The translations under genes and the position numbers were made by a program. Of a stretch of DNA of 64,000 nucleotides, positions 39,200 to 53,000 are shown piece after piece; within the stretch, counting starts at the first letter, position 1, and every line of letters begins with the position of its first letter. The stretch is from Quillaja saponaria. Taxonomy: Eukaryota; Streptophyta; Magnoliopsida; Fabales; Quillajaceae. The notes beneath the pieces are model-generated. The model had not been told where the DNA came from. It was given only the letters and a program-made list of their open reading frames with translations, and ran no database searches. The stretch covers positions 14,578,062 through 14,642,061 of the forward strand of contig CM055611.1 of the NCBI GenBank assembly GCA_029379385.1, in the 5' to 3' direction.

Positions 39200-40032
39200 A
39201 TGGAGCTTTTCAAAACAATCCTTGCCACCTTTCTTCTTCTCATTCTGTCATCCTATACTTCCGAAAGCCTTCAAAGTGGAACCTTTAATAATTCTGAAAG
39301 CAAACGAATTGTAAACTTCTATAAATTAGTACTTCCACTGGCCAAAGTCATACTGTTCTACATCACCTCCACAAACTCGACAAACTTGCCACAAACTACA
39401 GAAGTTTACAATTCACGGGCTATGGCCTGTTGATAAAAAGAACAAATCAATTATATGTCGTGGAAACAATTCACCTCTACCTCCTCTAAGCACTGTAAAT
39501 TCAAATCATTTTCTTCCAATTACTGAGTGCTTTTATATATATAGAAGAAGAAGAGTTTCTAACCTCTCTTATTGCAATTATAAACTTGGCCTTTTTATAA
39601 TGACTTGGTTAACTTTTGGCCTAATCTTACTGGAGATAACTATGGATTTTGGAACTATGAGTGGAAGAAACACAGGGGCGTGCAATGGAATGGTGGAAAA
39701 GAATTATTTCGATTTTGCTATCAGCCTTATACAGAGCATTACCACCTCTCCTAGAAGGCTTAAAAAATTTAAATCCAAGTTGTAAATACTTAACATCAGT
39801 AATGTTGGTCTCTTTTACAGCAATTCAACCAGGACGCAGCTATAGCCTGAATCTCCTTCAAACTGAATCTTTAAAAATATATCACAGAAATGTTGAGATC
39901 AATTGCAACAAAAAATTTGCTTCTCATCGTCAATTTCTTGAAGTGTTTATCTGCTTTGACCTTACGAGGATCCGCTTATCAATGCCCCATTCAGTTTTGC
40001 GCCGACATTCCCTACTAATCACTCTGCATTAG
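39200..40032 (+). pseudogene. T2/S-RNase-like ribonuclease copy 1, broken
   Basis: Comparison with copy 2 shows the same three-exon layout. The ATG at 39200 opens a good signal peptide (MELFKTILATFLLLILSSYT). One extra base near 39336-39350 then shifts the frame, so the first frame ends at 39433. The first catalytic motif FTIHGLWPVD is still encoded, in another frame, around 39400-39430. The intron 1 donor is present (39496, act|gtaaat), but the acceptor AG is lost ('cttattgcaatta' near 39580). The second catalytic motif is damaged: inserted or changed bases near 39670 turn KHG into KHRG. About 35 bp around the intron 2 donor are missing. Exon 3 begins after 'cttttacag' at 39821 and shifts frame again near 39965. 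T2 RNases cut RNA through two His residues in secreted or vacuolar compartments; this copy should be inactive. Confidence 0.85.
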
Positions 40033-40160
40033 TTTCATTTCCTAATAAGTAATTAATGTAAACCGAAATATGGAAGTTAAATAAATAATATGAGTGAACA
40101 ATCTATTACTATATTATATTTACTTGTTCTATTAAGAATTTTTGACAACTTGATTTTTCT

Positions 40161-40259
40161 ATTTTTTTTTTTTTGTAAAACAGATTTATTAGAAATCAAA
40201 CTCTTTAAGAGTTACAATCAAAATGATAAAACCCCATCACCCACTCCAACAGGAGTTAC
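40161..40259 (-). mobile_element. Short poly(A) retroposon-like insertion
   Basis: About 100 bp present after copy 1 are absent at the matching place after copy 2 (near 63120). Read on the minus strand, it ends 'aataaatctgttttac' plus a run of about 13 A, like a retroposed 3' end with a poly(A) signal. No clear target duplication was seen. It could be a 5'-truncated SINE, LINE or processed transcript. Confidence 0.55.
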
Positions 40260-40302
40260 ATATTTAATCAGGATTATTCGGTTTGAAGTTTATGGTAGGT
40301 AC

Positions 40303-41335
40303 TATAATCTTAAACTATCATAAACAATTTCAAATTTTAGCATGGTGATCATTGATCAATCACAATTAGTGACGTGATGACTAAAGCATTTAATGAAGTA
40401 ATAAGCCCTCTAGTCTCGGAAGCTTGAGTAAATTTTCAGAGCTACCAATAATTCTTCAATGAACTCCAAGAGAATTACTCACCTAGAGTTGCTGTGTCAC
40501 GAGAATCTAATACAGCAACTTTGAAGGCTTTTTAACAAGAAAGGTTCAAGGCCAAGTACTTGTAAAGTAGAATACTACAATAAATTCATAGACAAAAATC
40601 AGAAATCCAGCCACTATGAAAAAAATAATAAATCATACATAAGAGTGTGAATTTGGGCTTCAATTAAGTCATATGACATAGCGTCGTAATTTCATCTTGC
40701 AAGTGATGGAATAATAAATTTTGCTTTCTAGGTTGTAATTGTTGTCGTTCTCAAATCCTCTTTTTTTTTTTTTTTCTTTTTTTTTTTCATATACAATGAA
40801 ATGGAGTCGTCAATTATATTTTATACAGATAATGTTGTTTATCTCATGGTTGGATTTTTGTTTGCTGTTGCCAAAACTTGCAGGGACCATTCAAAAATCT
40901 CTCTGAAAATAATAGACAACATGCAAGCAAACCTGGACTCTACAATAATAATTCTTATGTGTGTGTTGTATAATCACTTTACCAACATAAGAAAAAGTGC
41001 AAGTTATCTCTCAGCTCGGTCAATTGAGAAACAATATTGTTGTCATTAGGGAAACTTATTTAAAACTCTGTTTCTAATAAATAATTTAGTTCATAATATA
41101 AACATATAATTTTTTTTTAAATTTTAACATGGAAGAAAAATTAACACAACAATATTACAATCATAAGAATTATACTGTTAATAATTTATTTATTTTAATT
41201 CATTGAATTTTCTTAAAATTTTAATTCATAAAATTGAGAGGAATTAAAAAAATATAATTATTTATAACTTATCAAATAAAAAAATTGAGAAATTCAATCT
41301 TAATTACTACTAGACAATACACTAATATTATATTC
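40303..41335. other. Spacer between block A and the copia element
   Basis: There is no similarity to the sequence after block B. It holds a T-rich run near 40760-40790 and short reading frames without family features. Nothing was recognised. Confidence 0.4.
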
Positions 41336-44111
41336 CTAATAGACAAAAAAAAAATAATAATATTTTTGATGTCTAATTGATAATGGCCTATCAAAAATAG
41401 TAGCTAGAGATATGAAGACCCTGATCAAACTATCAGGATGAACTTTAACGGTGTATATCCATTTATATCTAATAGTGGATTTGCCAGAAGGTAAAAAGAC
41501 CAGTTTCCAAATACCATTAATATGTAAGGCGTTCATTTCATCAACCATGGCCTTCTGCCACCCAGGATGAGCAAGAGCATCACTAGTGGACTTTGGAGCA
41601 AAAATAGAAGACAAAGAGGATACAAATGCATATAGGGTGAAGATAAACGATAATAACTAAAAAAATTATAAATAGGATAAGGATTACGAGTTGAACGAGT
41701 ACCTCTTCATAAAATAGGTGGCGAAGTAGGATCCGAGGCACGGGAAGGTGAGTCATCAAGTACATCAACAGTGTCTGCTGGAAGATCAGGCCGAGAATGA
41801 CTATGGTAAGCTTGGAGAGGACGCTCAGATGAGGTAGAAGATTTAGGTAGTGGTGCAGATGATGTATCTTCATATGGTCCAAGATAAGGAACCGAAAGAG
41901 CCTCAGAGATAGGAGGTGACTCAGGAGTAGTCGAGAGAAAGAATAAAGATTCATAAAAAAATATGATATCAGCAAAGGTAAAGTAATGATTCTTATCTAA
42001 AGAGTAACACTTATTGAAGGCGAGAATAACCCAAGAAGATACACTTAATTGATTTGGAAGAGATTATATCTTGCCCAGGTGAACAAAACAAATGCAACCA
42101 AATATACGAAGCGAAAATAAATATAAGGGATGATTAGGAAAGATGATATAATGCAGAATTTTGTTATGCAATGTGGAAGATGGCATGCAATCAATAAGGT
42201 AGCATGCAGTAAGTACAGCATCACCCAAAATCGAAGTGGAACATGACCATAAAGTAATAGAGTGTGAGCTGTTTCAATTAAATATTTATTTTTGCACTCA
42301 ACAACTCTATTTTATTAAGGGGTATAAGAACAAGATAATTGATGCAGCATATCTTAAGACGTTATAAAGTGCTGAAATGATGTAGAAAAGTATTCATGTG
42401 CACTATCACTACACAAAATAAGAATGGAAACACTAAATTATGTTTTCATTTCAGCAAAAAACTGTTAGGATATAGAAAATAACTCAGAATGATTTTTCAT
42501 TAAAAATAACTACGTCCAACTTAGAATAGTCATTAATAAAGGTTACAAAATACTGAAATCTCAAAGATGAACTGACACAATTAAGACCCCAAACATCAGT
42601 ATGAACAAGATGAAAAGGAGACTCTGCTCTAAAACGACTATGCTTTGGAAATGAAGCACATGTGTGCTTGCCAAGCTGATACGATTCACAATGTAAAGAT
42701 GACAAAGATAACAAACAAGGAACCATCTTCTGAAGCTTAGATAGACTAGGATGACCCAACCGACTGTGAATGAGAATAGGTGACACATCTGTAGAGAAAG
42801 CCACTGAAGATGTAGGTAGTGTGGTAAGATGGTAGAGGCCCTGTGACTCACGCTCTCTGTCAATCATTCATCCTGTACATCGGTCCTGTCTAATAAAAGA
42901 ATCATCAATGAAAGTGACAAAACAATTGAGAGAACAAGTCAATTGACTAACAAAAATCAGACTAAATGAACATTCTAGGACATAAAGCACAAACTCTAAA
43001 GGCAAATAAGGTAATGGTGTAGCTTGACCTATACCTTTAGCAATGGTTGTGGAACTACTAGCTATAGTGACAGTAGAAAGTGAACGTAAATTACTAATAC
43101 TAGAAAAAAGTTTAGGGTTACCAGATATGTAATCAAAGGTATTAGAATCAAGAACCCAAGTGTCAGAGAAGGTCTGAGAGAGGCAGGTGACAGAATTATC
43201 ATGAGAAGATTGCTCGGTAGCCTTATAAAGAACTTATCATATTCAATAGCTGATAATGAGACATTAAAAGGCTTGTCTTCATATGGTGAAACTTCAAGTG
43301 AATTGGCTAATTGAACAATGTTAGTTGTAGGACCCGGAGAACTAATTAGCTAGTAACACTTTTCCCTGGTATAGCCCATCCTGTTATAATAAGTGCACTG
43401 GGGACATCATGACCTTTGACCTTTTCTATCGTGACCTCCGTGACTACCAGAGTAGGAGATTAAGACCGAGGAATCAGGAGATAGATTCTCAACATGTGTT
43501 ACTATGTGAATGAAGATACATAACAACCGAGCAAACACTTCTTCCATGGAAGGAACAGTAGGACTAGCCAATATCTAATGGTGAACTGGATTAAGATCAG
43601 CTCGAAGGCCATATAGAGTGGAAATCATGAATAGCTTTTCCCTTTGTGCCTCTTGGTCAAGCCAGATTAGTGGTAAGAGGTAATATTTTAACAAATTCAG
43701 CTTTGATATTCTGAATCTTGCCCAAATAGGTGGACATATCCTGATCAGCCTGATTTAGATTCAACAGATTAGAAACTACAGTGTAAAAATGTTGGATAAC
43801 ATTAGTCTAAAAACTTCTGGCCTGTTTTCACAATTCAAAACATGTCTTATATGCCCGAAAAATTTGCAATATAGAAGGTTTAAGGGATGCCCAAAGTAAA
43901 CTACATAATTAGGCATCGATCTTTTTCCAATTGGGTTGTTCAGGGGTTGGAATATCAGCCAATGATTTGTGAGATGATTTTCATATCCCTGTCCTATAAA
44001 CCATAACTCAATAGATGCAGTCCAAGACAAATAATTAGATTTATTCAATTTCTCAATAGTAATAATAGGGGATCTAGAAAACATAGATGTAAAAGTACTA
44101 GATTTTGACAC
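41336..44111 (-). pseudogene. Copia gag-pol remnant
   Basis: Gag starts at 44111 (MSKSSTFTSMFSRSPIITIE), with the 'LNKSNYLSWTASIELWF' block typical of copia gag. Near 43395-43450 a degenerate zinc knuckle reads CPQCTYYNRMGYTREKC. At 42867-42484 are the pre-integrase and integrase start (HSRLGHPSLSKLQKMV, CESYQLGKHTCASFPKH, SPFHLVHTDVWG, YFVTFINDYSK). RT opens at 41614-41440 (HPGWQKAMVDEMNALHINGI, then YKWIYTVKV). Stops and frameshifts separate these parts. The encoded enzymes would copy and insert the element; this copy is dead and lacks the RT catalytic part. Confidence 0.85.
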
Positions 44112-44248
44112 CCTGATGAATAGCAGTCGTACTACTGGAATGAAACGCAGCAGTAGAGAAGAAAAGCTGGAAAAGACACAACATAAAATAAAAATTAAGG
44201 TTTTCTCTCCCTAAGCTCTGATGCTATGTAAAACCTAAAAGAGAGATA

Positions 44249-44352
44249 TGTTATAACCCGATAACGTAAAAATCGAGTTTTAAGACACAATGTGTAAATT
44301 TACGTTATGAAATAAGTAAATTAATTAAATAATAATATAGTCAAAAATATTA

Positions 44353-44392
<40 letters not shown>

Positions 44393-47300
44393 TCATTAAA
44401 TAAATAAATATATAAATGTAGATAATTAGGAGCTAGATATTTACCCCTACACACACACTTTAATTGTTGATGTTGATGTTGGCTCATATTGTTTTGTTTT
44501 TCTTTACTTTTACGTTTCCTTTTCTTTTCTGTCTAGGACCACTTGTTTTCTTTTGAGAAGTCTACATCCTTCTTTTATCTAGCCTTGGCCGAACCTTCTT
44601 CTTCCTTCCTTCACAGCTTTTGAACTTCTCCTTTCTTGGCTTCGTTTTCCTAGTTATGCTGTGTGAGTCTCCTTATGTAGCCAAGCTTAGTTCCTTCCAT
44701 AGCAGCCCAGCTTCTATTCTTCTCTTTTCCATTTGCTTGGTCTCCCTAAATCTTACAATTTTAGCTTTGTTTGGCAGTCAACTTGCTTCCCTTGTTTCTG
44801 CCAGTGAATGTTGCACAAGCTAGTTAGGGAAATTCCAGATCCTCTTTGTTCAAGTCAGGTTTAAGGTAAATTTCTTTTCCCTTTCCCTTAGCTGTGTATG
44901 GTTACTTCTGTTCCTTGTTAGGCTTATTGCCTTCTTAGTTTAGTTGTGGCTGCTTTGCTATGTGGGCAAATTTTTGGTAATAATGGTGTAGGGTGTTCTA
45001 TAACCGTGAGCTTAAGAGCTCCTTGTGGGTAAGTGTTGCGTGTGTGTAAGCAAGTTGGTGAATGGTTGAAACAATAGCTATCACATGCCCTATTTGCAAC
45101 TTGGGTGCTGCCGTGAGGAAGATGGAAGTATGTAGCAGTCAAGGGTTGCTAAGTTCTTGGTGAAAGGGACCTATGTGATGGTCACATGAGCTTGGCAGCC
45201 AACAATTACCCTACATGCCGTGGGCTTTAGGACCACCTTAACTACTCCCAAATTCAGATATTGGAAGGATTTTCTTAAGAGTTAATCTTGATGTTACGAG
45301 GTGTTAGTAATAAGGGCATAGGTTCAGGAATTTTGATTGTCTTAGAACATTAGTTTAATCAAGTACTCATGTTAAATTAAATGTTATAATCTCTTAATTT
45401 AGGTGATTTGCTGGAATTCCTTGTGGTTCGGAAAGTGGAATTAGGAGTTGGAATGTTATATTTATATCTTAAAGGTATTTTAAAGAAGATATGTAGATTG
45501 AGATTAGAAGTGCACATTTCCTATTTAGATACAAGATAAAGAATAAGATAAATAAGTTAATTGTAATTTTTTTTACCATAATTTGGAATATGAAATAAAT
45601 GATTTATGTAAACGAAGAATGGTTAATTAAGGTGGTGAATCAGGGATTTGATGAAGGTATGTAGTAGGTATAGACAAAGGGTGTTAGTGTGAGTGAAGTA
45701 TTGGAAATTGAGAGTGTAAAGGTTGAGGATAAGATGCAGGGACAGATTTCGTGGGCTTGAAAAATCATGTATTTCGGGAATTTTTGAGCTGAATTAGAAC
45801 AAGTGTTCAAGAGATAAAATGTAGCTTATGGTATTGAGATATTGTCTACAAAATTTCGTATCTTGGTTCTATGTATGCTACGATTTAGAGCCATTAGACT
45901 TCAGCTGGTTCATACAGGATTTTTAGTGCCCTGTTTTTGGTTTATGTAAGAAATTGAGTGGGTTCAATGCTGATTTTGAGAAAAGTTTCTAAATAATAAA
46001 GATATATATACTTGTCTATTAATAAATTCAACAAACGGAATTGGATTTCGTCTTTTTTAGAGAAGGTTATCTTCAATTAACTAAGGTAAGGTCAGAGCTA
46101 GTCAAAATCTTGCGCGTTGCATAATTTGATGCAACTTCAAACAATAAACTGTATTGATATACAAATCTAAAAATTACAAATGATATATCATTATAAAGCT
46201 ACATGTGTCTAGTATTTTATAAATTTTACGAAACTGGTTTCGAAGTTTTCTGGAAGAAGTTATGACTGTTAAAGTAGACACTGGTCCAAACTTCAAGTTT
46301 GGACAACTTTAACATTTTTAACTCACTAAATGCTTTTCTATTCTTTTCTAATGGTTCCTCCTACCTTATGCTTTGTCAAGATATTTAAAATGCCCCTTCA
46401 CTATTAACCTTATCACCTAAAGTCTAATCCATATTAATTGACATGTAATAGTTTAAAGGAAAACTTACATAAATAAATCTATATAAGTGGAGATATAAGT
46501 TAGTAAGTAAAAGAGTATAACAATAACGTTTATGAACTAAATATTATTTGAAATTATGAATTTTAGTTCCGGATCTAAAGTGGACCTAATGAGACTCGTG
46601 GATTCCTCGCATAATACGGTGAGTGGTTAATTGCTGCCTTTAGGGGCTAGATTAGTATGAGTGATTATATGTTTATTTGAATATGTGTGATATATGGAAA
46701 GTAAGCTAGTAGATTATTTCAGTAATTTTCTTGAATAATGTTTGCTTGATATTGGTTACTGTGTTTGACATTGATTGTGTTTGATAAAGGCCAACTCGTG
46801 AACATCTTCTAGAAAATGATTTTCATTTCTGAAATTAAAATTCTAGGTGCACCTAGGATACTTTGATTTAAAAATTGTGAGAAATCCTGATTCTGATATA
46901 TATTTTTAAAAGTGAGTGCTCAGTCCCCGGTGGGATGGATTGTGTACGGGAAATTAATTTAGTATGCGGGCACGTAAATGCCCGGCAGAGGGGTGATATT
47001 GGTGTGCGGGCCTGGGTTACTTAGTTGGCCTTTTGGATTGTTTTGATTGATATCATTGCTCTGATAAATTTGTGATCTTGTGTATCATGTAAATTGTGAA
47101 TTTATGACCGTTACAATGTATACATGCAATATGAATTAAGATATGAATAATGTTACGCAATGTTATTACGTATGTTATATGCTTGTGTTGTGTGATGCTA
47201 GTACTCTTTGGGTACGATTTTTCACTCACTGAGTCCGTAGGACTCACCCATTTCTTGTGGTTATATTGTTTAGTAGCAGGACGTCAAAAAAGTTAACCAC

Positions 47301-47714
47301 TAATACGAGATTTCGCTAAGGATTTAATGACAAGGTATGCCTCGGAATCTCATACTTGGAGTTAAGGATGAAAGTTTGCAGTCACATTAGCATTGTGGGT
47401 GTTAATGTGGTATGATGTAATATTTTAGTATTTGTTTTGTTGATGACGTGAATGGAGCAGAGCTCCTTATTGTCTTTAGATTGTGTTGAGTAATAAAAAG
47501 AGTTTTATAGGATTGTATTTTAAGGCATATTCCATATTGTAAGTTGTGATTTGTTGAAATCAACAAGTTTTTAATGTTAACTTTTGTTTTTATAATTTCT
47601 TGGTTTTATTTATTGGTGAGTCAAGAGTCATGGTCATTCCTTTATTTGAGTCAGGGTTACAAAGGTTTGGTTACCATTCCTCTGGCCAGTCATGTCTCCA
47701 TGAGGGGTGTGACA
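44249..47714 (+). mobile_element. Solo LTR, gypsy type, inside the copia LTR
   Basis: It begins tgttataacccgataacg and ends catgaggggtgtgaca, with the 5-bp duplication agata on both sides (44244-44248 and 47715-47719). It is 3.47 kb long with no gag or pol. It is in the same family as 15605-18724 and 21556-24841 (shared 'ataacccgata' start, a shared 400-bp inner part and a shared end). Within it, 44580-44830 reads like a leader rich in 'cttggccga', also seen in the sister LTRs. The small reading frames there are not genes. Confidence 0.92.
44352..44393. repeat. (AAT)n microsatellite
   Basis: About 13 uninterrupted aat/taa triplets lie in the AT-rich start of the solo LTR. They are not shared with the sister LTRs and are probably length-variable. 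Confidence 0.85.
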
Positions 47715-47925
47715 AGATACCCAAAGTATTTTGATAAATTGGATAAGGATTCCTCATACGAAGATAATATATTTATACTATGAGATTATATGGAGTACAA
47801 GTTTATGTGGAATACAAGTAAGTCAACTATATATAAATAAGGAAACTATAAATAAGGAAATTGATCCATTAACTAAGCTATTTGACCCACTAGCTAAGCT
47901 ATCTATATTTACACTCTGACAAAAA

Positions 47926-49790
47926 CTAAGTAACAAAATTTTAGGTGGAACCTCAATTATCGTACCGGTCAAATTCAAATTCATCCCTAGTTTTATAAGA
48001 ATTATTAGTCAATTTATATGACTTTTGTCATTATCTGAGTAAGTTATGTAAAAACTATGCTTAAATAATATTACAATCTACATATGTGCAAGGTCCTTAC
48101 AAAAAGTTTATCAAAGCCTTCAAATGTTTAAGTATTTTTCCTATACTAGAGTCCATTTGTAAATTGAATTTATCATTGAACAATGAAAAAACAGAATACA
48201 AGACATTTAATGTTGACTCAATAAACAACATTAAGTTGAGAGAAATATATTTAAAATTTATCAAGTAAGAATAAGCAAGAGGGCGAGAGTAAATGCTAGT
48301 GACTCTTTATTGATTTTTTTAGATACAAAATTTAATTAAGAATAAAACTATAATTTAAGGCGGCACCCAACTACTAACAAATCTCAATAAATTTAGCAAG
48401 ATGAAATTTAGTATATTTGGCTTGAAATGTAAAAAGGAAGAAATTGTAAATTTTATAAGAACTTTAATTAAATTTTACACTAACATATATGTTCTAAACA
48501 AAAATATATATAATTTATTTTAAATAAACCAAAAATTAGTAAAATGAATTTCGTATTGAGCGTATTCTCTCTTCAATTGAACACAAGTAAACGCAGAAAA
48601 TCGAAAGCAAATAAATGAATACTCTAGAATCGCAATACCATGACCAAGAATGAGGGTAAGAAAGCAAATGCCACCACTAATTAATTTTTCTTTAATCTTT
48701 ATACTAATTTTTTAAATTTTAATTTTTAGACCTCTTAATTATCTATTAGATTAATATTTTAAAAAAACATTTGTCCTTTTTTTGTTAATTCATCAATTAA
48801 ATATGTCACTAGTCAAAATTTTAAAAAAAGTCAAGAGAGAAATAGATCCATCTATTTTTTTCTCAAATGTATATTATCTACGAATCTAGTGACTAGTCTA
48901 ATCACGATCTAAAAAGCAAGTGTCGTCACGTGTCTTCATTTTTGTATGTCCAGATAATTTTTTATTTTATTTTTGGTATATATATTGAGAGTGCTCAAAC
49001 TTGGCATAGACGGGTGAGAGGACAGTTCAAACCAGTAGAGCTAAGCCCTCTTTTTATCATTAATTAATTAGTGAGAAGAGTAAAAACATGTTAATTTATA
49101 TGTAATGTGAATTTCTACTTATATTAACAATGTGAAAATTACCACATTGACTCCCCCACAATTGGTATCAAAGCCCCCATTTTGAACATTAATGTTCATA
49201 TATCAACTTTTAGATGTTTGAGACATGATAAGGCCCAACTTAAAATACAGCTCTGATATCATGTTGGAGCTTACTCTTGCAAAACCAGAAAATAAGAGAT
49301 TTATTGATTTATATGTAATATGAAGCTCATCAAAACAAAATTTGTCTTTCTTAAATATATTATAACCCAACTGAGTCAGCAAGTTCTTAGAAGTGAGAAA
49401 CAATACAAATAGATGAGTGAGCCTGTCGATATATCTCTAATATATATCTATATTTAGTTTAACTTTTAAAACAGTTTTTAAGCTTAAAACTTTTGCTTAT
49501 GTATGTTTGGTAATAGAGATTTTATTTTGGAGTTTTATTGAAAAGTGTTTGAGTTTTTAAAGTTCTAAAAGTTGAAGCTAGAAATAAATATATTTTGTAA
49601 TAGAAAAAAAAAAAAAAAAACTCAAATAAATTTTATAGATTTTTTATTTGTGCACATATACTCATAAAATATTTTTACTTACAATATTTTTGCAAACAAA
49701 TTAATTAATCAAACAGATCCAATATTTATTTTTGATAGCAAAACACACATAAAGAAAAAATAATAACTTGAGACACATCATCACATGTAA
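47926..49790. repeat. Block B left part
   Basis: This is the copy of 21104-21555 plus 24842-26235 without the solo LTR. The junction 'ggcacccaactactaacaaat' near 48362 shows the unoccupied LTR site. No gene was seen. Confidence 0.75.
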
Positions 49791-50039
49791 TGATGTTATT
49801 AACAATTCACACAAATAAAGGAGATATAAAGTAAATTTCTGGTGTGTATGGCAGTAGATATAAAGGAGGTAGGTTTAATTTCTGGGTTGGTGGCAGCCAT
49901 GGTTTCTTCGGTTGTGTGTAGTAAACAAGATTGCCGTTTCTTTTCTTTTTTTTAATCCATCGGTTGGAGGGTGTACTTGTGCAGCAACACTTTCTTGTCT
50001 TGATAATAACATATTCTTTAGTCACTTAAGGAAGTGATT
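49791..50039. other. Block-B-specific segment
   Basis: About 250 bp between 'catcatcacatg' and 'tgaattactttcgcttgg' have no counterpart in block A, which has other AT-rich sequence there. It includes 'tggtggcagccatggtttc'. No element ends were recognised. Confidence 0.5.
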
Positions 50040-53000
50040 TATCTTGAATTACTTTCGCTTGGATCATATCAATCCTGCAATATTATTTTTTATTAATTTA
50101 TTTTGAGATTTAAAAAATTCAAAATCAAGTACCATTTCATTCATAAATATTGAAATAATTCTACGTACACATCTTATTGTCAAAAATCACCGAATTATTT
50201 TTTGTAAGTCATTAAATGATATTCGACCCGTTATTTTTTTTATGTCAAGTAAGATTATTTTGTTTATACATATTAAATGAACTAAGAATAAGTTAGCTAC
50301 TGTTTTTAAATTATCATATTGTGAGGGTGCTTTTTGTTCGTGTTACCTCCTATTTTAATTAATATTGAATTTTTCCCTCCATCTATTACTGGTGAGGGGT
50401 TACTTGGATAACCACCACATCTCCAGGAGGTTGACAATATTAATTATCACGATAAAGTGTTAATTTTATGTGTCTTCTACGTAGAAGCTACCATAGGTTA
50501 ATTTGATCATATGTTATATTCACGATAAAGGCATATAATATACTTTTTAATTACATATAATATACTTTTTAATTAAGTTAAAGATTATGAGCTTTAATCT
50601 TGAGAACATAAAGTGACATGCTAATTAACTATGAACTATGTTTAATGATCTCATATGATGTTTCCAATTACGAAAAATAAGCCAACCTGAGGTCTAATTC
50701 ATTTATATTAGCAGATTTAGAGATAATGGTGTTAGTTTTGTCAAGATAGAATTATTTTTCTGACATATCTTGAGATTTTTGTAGTTTTCCTAATAGAATT
50801 TGTCTCTATTTTTTAGCAGTTTTGCTGCAGTGGATCCAATCCATTACACTCTTATTAGGAGTTTCTGACCTGAAGTATCATATGGACAACAATTTTTGAA
50901 TCTCTACAACATCTATGAAGGATTTCTCCATTAATAAAGATAAAGAGTCATCGATGTTTAACAACTTTTATGTCACGTAAAGGAGTAGAGCACAAATCTT
51001 TATTTTTGTTAAAAAGAAAATAAAAGTTAAAACTCATGTTGTAACACTAGTTTTGATCTGGGTATATCAATTTTTTGTTTACATTGTAAGTGGGGTTTGG
51101 CCGAATTATAAATAATATTTTAAGTTTCTCTCTTACAAAAAAATAAGTATAGTATATTATTACTAGTTAAATGAAAGTTGTATTATAATTCAAAGATAAA
51201 CTTGTGATTATAACATATATAAACCATGAATAAGATTAGACTCACAGCTAAAGGATGTCAGAATACTCATTAAAAAAAAATCATGTTAGATATCATTATT
51301 GTTAGTTTTATATACTATATATTATACATGGTTCTAAGATTACAACATATAAGAGAGCACTATATTCATTAATTATATATATTTTCATTCATTACTATCA
51401 TAATACAATATTAGTGTTACTAGTATTTATGATTATATATAACACATAAGATCACAATAGTTAATAAATATACATTCTTCATTAATTAAAATAATATTAT
51501 ATTATTAGTAATATTAATGTAGCTATACTATTTTAAAAATACATAATACTTTTTAGAGCTTATTTGGCATATTGTATAAGGATAATATGATAGCTATAAA
51601 AATATCTAGTTGACTCTTATAAATGATACAAAATTTTTATATTTATCACCTTAATAGTATCCTAAGGGCAGTACTTAGAAAAATACATTCACTAATATAT
51701 ATCATCCACACAACTCATGAAAATTTAACATTCTTGGTTGCTAGAATTATTGCTAACTTACTGTACCAAAAAAAAAAGAAGAATCTAACCTTTTCTATTT
51801 GTCAGTCAACTTTCGACATGGAATATATTTTATATATCGGTAGAGAAAATGAGTGACAACTACGTTTGCAATTACCAGTTTCCAAATGAGTTTTAAGTTT
51901 CTTCTTTTACTAATTACAATCTCAACAATTTTGAAATAATCGGAACCTAAATTACTTCATTTCTCCACTTATTAAATAACAAATTTTAGTTTTATAAATT
52001 AATTAATGTATTTTTAAATTTTTTTACTTAATTATTAATATTTAAAATTGAAACTTAAAGATAAAAATGATATAAAAAGTCCCAATTTAAAATTTAAGAT
52101 TTGTTTAGAAAAATAAATTAAAAATAGGAGTTATTGATAATATAATTTTATTGTAAATTTTAAATAAATCTTTTTTTTTAAAAGACTTAGGGTGACTTTT
52201 CTTAAGAATTTAAAATTAAAAATAAAGAGAAGGAAAGGGGAGGGAGTATAGTCAAGGGAAAGGACAAGGGCTTGTTTGCATCACATGGGAAAAGAGTCTT
52301 GCAGCATCACATGGGAAAAAGAGAAGAACAGGTTTGCTACTGAAGCGTGCCCCAAGGAGTGATTTTATATCAAACACATATGTCGTACACTTCTTCTTCC
52401 ACATACATCGTCCACTTCTTCTTGTTCTTTTCGTATCATTATTTGAATGAATTAAGCATCTTTCTTAGTATTATGTCGCCTGCAATATTGTAGGTACGAA
52501 TATACTAAAAGACTAAATATAAAATTACTAAATTTATTTTTTTATTCACAAATATTAAATAGTACACATAAGCACTACCTAAAGTAAACATCATGATAAC
52601 ATACATAGAGTAATAATACAACAAACTCAATAATTTTGCTTTATTGGTAGCTCCATCGTTGTTCCACCAAGTATATATGAGATCGCGATATATAAATAAA
52701 ATACAGACAAATAGTATTTACTATCATTACAATATCTTCATTTATATATCAAAAATATATTTTTATTATTATTGTCTCATATCTTTCAAAGATATTATAA
52801 TGTTTTTTTTACCATTAATAGAATTTAGACGAAAATTGTTAATTTTATTGAAATTATTATATTTAGGTCCAAGGCACATATATATGCTGTGTTGGTAAAA
52901 AAAAAAATGTCTTTAAAGTTATATTTTGTTCAATTTCATCCTAAACTATTGTATTTTATCAAATTCATTTTAGATTATCTTGTTTATTAATCTTACTTTA

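Larger units (their letters stand above)
21104..40302. repeat. Block A of a large direct segmental duplication
   Basis: From 'aagtaacaaaaatttcagg' to 'tatggtaggtac' this segment is collinear with 47926-63161. Without the solo LTR at 21556-24841 it is about 15.9 kb, close to the length of block B. In order it contains a single-copy left part, repeated internal units (26518-37935), an upstream region and the T2 RNase copy 1. Its right end lies shortly after the RNase gene in both copies. Confidence 0.85.
41336..47913 (-). mobile_element. Truncated Ty1/copia retrotransposon with a nested solo LTR
   Basis: Read on the minus strand, a 216-bp LTR (47913 to 44227, interrupted by a solo LTR) is followed by a Met-type primer site (plus-strand gctctgatgcta, 44215-44226). 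Gag, a zinc-knuckle remnant, pre-integrase/integrase and the first part of RT come next, and the element stops near 41336. The rest of RT, RNase H and the 3' LTR are absent. Its outer LTR end lies only about 12 bp from the start of block B. Confidence 0.85.
44227..47913 (-). repeat. Copia 5' LTR, split
   Basis: The two parts, 47913-47715 and 44248-44227, together give a 216-bp LTR with minus-strand ends tgtaaatatag and aggttttaca once one copy of agata is removed. The first inner bases after it form the primer site. Only this LTR of the element remains. Confidence 0.8.

Noticed and set aside
44620..44823. Reading frame of 67 codons with hydrophobic segments
   Set aside because: It is within the solo LTR at 44249-47714 and corresponds to the T/C-rich leader of the LTR family.
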